From: CAZOHN01 sp964579325
Lineage (GTDB): Bacteria; Pseudomonadota; Alphaproteobacteria; Rhodobacterales; Rhodobacteraceae
Direction of reading: 5' to 3'
Assembly (NCBI GenBank): GCA_964579325.1
Contig: CAZOHN010000181.1
Span: 1-7,431, forward strand
DNA: 7,431 bases
Shown: piece after piece, positions 5,688 through 7,431 of the stretch
How the letters are laid out: each line of letters begins with the position of its first letter
How positions within the stretch are numbered: the first letter of the stretch is position 1
Translations under genes and position numbers: made by a program
The notes under the pieces: model-generated
What the model was told of the DNA's origin: nothing
The model's input: only the letters and a program-made list of their open reading frames with translations
Databases searched by the model: none

Positions 5688-6755
5688 TCAGGCTGGCAGC
5701 AGCGCCCGCACCAACGGCTGTGCCTCGCCCACCTTCAGGCAGGGCCGCACGGCCTCGTCGCGGGGCAGCTCGGGAAAGATCGCGGCAATCTCGACCTGCT
5801 GCGCGGGCGTGAGCGCACCCACAGTGCGGGCGTTGACATGGAGGCTCTCTGTCCAGATGCCCTCCGACTGCAGCAGCTCGTGGCGGTCGAGCACCAGGTG
5901 GAAGTACCGCACCTGCCCGCCCATCCGCCGCACCACGCGCCGCCCGTCGACCAGCGCCACCGCCGGCACCAGGACCTCCGGCACCCCGTGGAGAAGCTCG
6001 GCCCAGAAGCCCGCAACCAGGACCCGGTGCTGCGGCGACAGGACCAGCGGCGCGCCGTTCCCCATCACACCCGCCTCGACGACCACGGGCGCAAGCCCCC
6101 CCTCCGCCGCGACCTCCCGGGAGAGGACCGCCCGCAACGGCCGCAGGCCGCGGTCGCGGGTCACCAGCCGGTCACCCGGCCGCAGCGCCTCGACCGGAAC
6201 CGGCCCGCGCGCGGTCTCGATCCGCGTCCCCGCTCCGAAACACAGAAGGTTCGCCTCGAAACGGTTGAGCCTCAGGCCCACCGAGTTCGCGGTGACGAGC
6301 GAGTTGATCGTCACCTGTGCGATCGGCCCCGCCGTAAGCGCCGCGGCCGTGGCATCGTTTGCGATGGGCGGCACGAGGAACAGGTTCCCCGCCACGTCCT
6401 GCGCCACGACGATCGTCACCGTCCGCGGCGCCAGCCCGGTGCCGGGGCCATAGATGATCGTCGCCGAATAGGCCTGCGAGGAATCGAGGTTGCGGACGTA
6501 GGAGATGCCGTTCAGCGTGTAGCGCAGCGGCTCGGAGGATCCGGGCGGGTCTTCGGTCACCGTGCCGTTGTTGTTCACATCGTCTAGCCCCAGCGTCACG
6601 ATGTTGCGCCAGAGCTGCGTGTGCCATGTCATCCCGCCGAAGGTCTGGCCCACCAGCGCGCCCGCGTTCTCGGACGTGGTGTTGCCGGTTCCCTCGGTCG
6701 GGTCGAGGTCGGCGAAGGTGCCGAGCCAGAAGGCCTCGTACCAGCGGATCGCCAT
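5688..6755 (-). CDS. Hint-domain protein (Hedgehog/intein fold)
   Basis: A 355-residue protein of a type frequent in Rhodobacterales and of unknown role. Residues 1-171 form an N-terminal beta-rich domain opening with RWYEAFWLGTFADLDPTEG. It contains an Asp/Asn-rich loop DVNNNGTVTED at 59-69 that resembles a calcium-binding loop. The Hint module starts at Cys172 in LLCFGAGTRIET, the position of the intein or Hedgehog nucleophile, followed by a VPVEALRPGDRLVTRD strand pair. SPQHRVLV at 240-247 supplies a candidate block-B-like His243. The module and tail end in FPEL and a short Pro/Leu-rich C-terminus. I see no C-terminal His-Asn pair, no second extein, no signal peptide and no transmembrane segment. 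ATG at 6755 is preferred over GTG at 6764 because GGGAG lies 8 nt upstream. Self-cleavage is possible from the family but is not shown. It lies 100 nt upstream of nadD on the same strand. Confidence 0.85.
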   Translation of the reverse strand: MAIRWYEAFWLGTFADLDPTEGTGNTTSENAGALVGQTFGGMTWHTQLWRNIVTLGLDDVNNNGTVTEDPPGSSEPLRYTLNGISYVRNLDSSQAYSATIIYGPGTGLAPRTVTIVVAQDVAGNLFLVPPIANDATAAALTAGPIAQVTINSLVTANSVGLRLNRFEANLLCFGAGTRIETARGPVPVEALRPGDRLVTRDRGLRPLRAVLSREVAAEGGLAPVVVEAGVMGNGAPLVLSPQHRVLVAGFWAELLHGVPEVLVPAVALVDGRRVVRRMGGQVRYFHLVLDRHELLQSEGIWTESLHVNARTVGALTPAQQVEIAAIFPELPRDEAVRPCLKVGEAQPLVRALLPA

Positions 6756-6763
6756 TGCGCGCA

Positions 6764-6768
6764 CTCCC
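6764..6768 (-). promoter_or_regulatory. Shine-Dalgarno site of the Hint gene
   Basis: Minus-strand GGGAG is separated by 8 nt from ATG 6755 and overlaps the alternative GTG codon at 6764. This makes the GTG an unlikely start. Confidence 0.6.
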
Positions 6769-6798
6769 GCCGCCCGCAGGCGGCCGATTCACATACCG

Positions 6799-6806
6799 TT
6801 AACCAT
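6799..6806. promoter_or_regulatory. Possible CtrA half-site
   Basis: TTAACCAT matches the 8-bp half-site described for the cell-cycle regulator CtrA in alphaproteobacteria. It lies 43 nt before the Hint ATG and 138 nt before the ettA ATG. On a visual scan I found no other TTAA in the window, so the match stands out in this GC-rich DNA. No second TTAA lies 7 nt away, so it is not the full TTAA-N7-TTAA box. Confidence 0.35.
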
Positions 6807-6874
6807 GTCCTGCCCAAGCACCGCGGCGGGAATGGGGCCAGACCGCGACCCTGCGGCGGCACCGCCATCGCGGA

Positions 6875-6903
6875 TTGCCCTTCGCGCCCCTCTCGCCTAG
6901 ATG
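6875..6903 (+). promoter_or_regulatory. Candidate promoter for ettA
   Basis: TTGCCC at 6875-6880 and TAGATG at 6898-6903 are separated by 17 nt. The -35 matches four of six consensus bases and the -10 three. Initiation near 6910 would give a leader of about 35 nt, which contains the AGGAG of ettA. Confidence 0.4.
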
Positions 6904-6931
6904 AAGGCCCGCAAGATGCCCCCGAACCCGC

Positions 6932-6936
6932 AGGAG
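6932..6936 (+). promoter_or_regulatory. Shine-Dalgarno site of ettA
   Basis: AGGAG lies 8 nt before the ATG at 6945 and confirms that start. Confidence 0.7.
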
Positions 6937-6944
6937 ACACCGCC

Positions 6945-7431
6945 ATGGCCTCGTATCAGTACGTCTACCACATGGACGGCGTGTCCAAGACCTATCCGGG
7001 CGGCAAGAAGGTGTTCGAGAACATCCGCCTGAACTTCCTGCCCGGCGTGAAGATCGGCGTCGTCGGCGTCAACGGCTCGGGCAAGTCGACGCTCCTGCGC
7101 GTCATGGCCGGCTGGGACAAGGACTTCACCGGCGAGGCCTGGGCAGCCAAGGGCGCCAAGGTCGGCTACCTGCCGCAGGAGCCCGCGCTGGACGAAAGCC
7201 TCGACGTGCGCGGCAACGTCATGCTGGGGGTGGCGGCCAAGCAGGCCAAGCTCGACCGCTACAACGAATTGGCGATGAACTACTCCGACGAAACCGCCGA
7301 CGAGATGGCGAAGCTTCAGGACGAGATCGACGCCGAGAACCTGTGGGACCTCGACAGCCAGGTCGACGTCGCGATGGAGGCCCTGCGCTGCCCGCCCGAC
7401 GATGCCGACGTCTCCACCCTCTCGGGCGGCG
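6945..7431 (+). CDS. ettA: Energy-dependent translational throttle protein EttA (5' part)
   Basis: An ABC-F family ATPase, soluble and without membrane domains. It binds the ribosomal E site and tunes entry into elongation according to ATP/ADP level. Only the first 162 complete codons are in the window; the frame is open at the edge, so this is truncation by the window and not a broken gene. Visible parts of the first ATPase domain are the opening YVYHMDGVSKTYPGGKKVFENI, Walker A GVNGSGKST at 41-49, the Q-loop region GYLPQEP at 74-80, a charged helical segment at about 98-138 that corresponds to the EttA arm, and the start of the ABC signature LSGG at 159-162. The beginning MASYQYVYHMDGVSK and the spacing of these elements separate EttA from Uup and other ABC-F proteins. 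It is divergent from the Hint gene and has its own candidate promoter. Confidence 0.95.
   Translation, partial: MASYQYVYHMDGVSKTYPGGKKVFENIRLNFLPGVKIGVVGVNGSGKSTLLRVMAGWDKDFTGEAWAAKGAKVGYLPQEPALDESLDVRGNVMLGVAAKQAKLDRYNELAMNYSDETADEMAKLQDEIDAENLWDLDSQVDVAMEALRCPPDDADVSTLSGG

Overview
The window reads as a core chromosomal segment of a high-GC alphaproteobacterium, most likely of the order Rhodobacterales (Rhodobacteraceae and relatives). The reasons are a class I (archaeal-type) lysyl-tRNA synthetase, a short TerB-family protein and a Hint-domain protein of types I know from that group, very GC-rich third codon positions, and frequent GTG starts. This assignment rests on recalled family features and has not been checked by a search.

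Layout, left to right. A secreted alpha/beta hydrolase (148-1011, +) converges on lysine--tRNA ligase (1272-2849, -) across a 260-nt gap rich in inverted repeats. lysS is divergent from a TerB-family gene (2964-3386, +). The 114 nt between them hold two candidate sigma-70 promoters that point in opposite directions and occupy almost the same DNA. The TerB gene converges tail to tail, with only 7 nt between stops, on dacB, a PBP4-type D-Ala-D-Ala carboxypeptidase/endopeptidase with a Tat-like signal peptide (3394-4911, -). Upstream of dacB on the same strand are nadD (4982-5587, -) and a Hint-domain protein gene (5688-6755, -). These three could be read in the order Hint, nadD, dacB. A 189-nt divergent spacer then leads to ettA (6945 to the window end, +), which is cut by the edge.

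How the genes fit together. Most are unrelated housekeeping functions: tRNA-Lys charging, NAD synthesis, peptidoglycan trimming and ribosome-associated translational control. The accessory-looking items are the secreted hydrolase and the Hint protein. The Hint protein has an intein-like catalytic Cys but no His-Asn C-terminal end that I can see, and an 8-bp match to the CtrA half-site lies just upstream of it.

I found no RNA gene, insertion sequence, CRISPR array, phage gene or obvious new defence-type system. The points most worth a second look are the Hint protein with its possible CtrA site, the overlapping divergent promoters, and two structured spacers (1012-1271 and 5588-5687).
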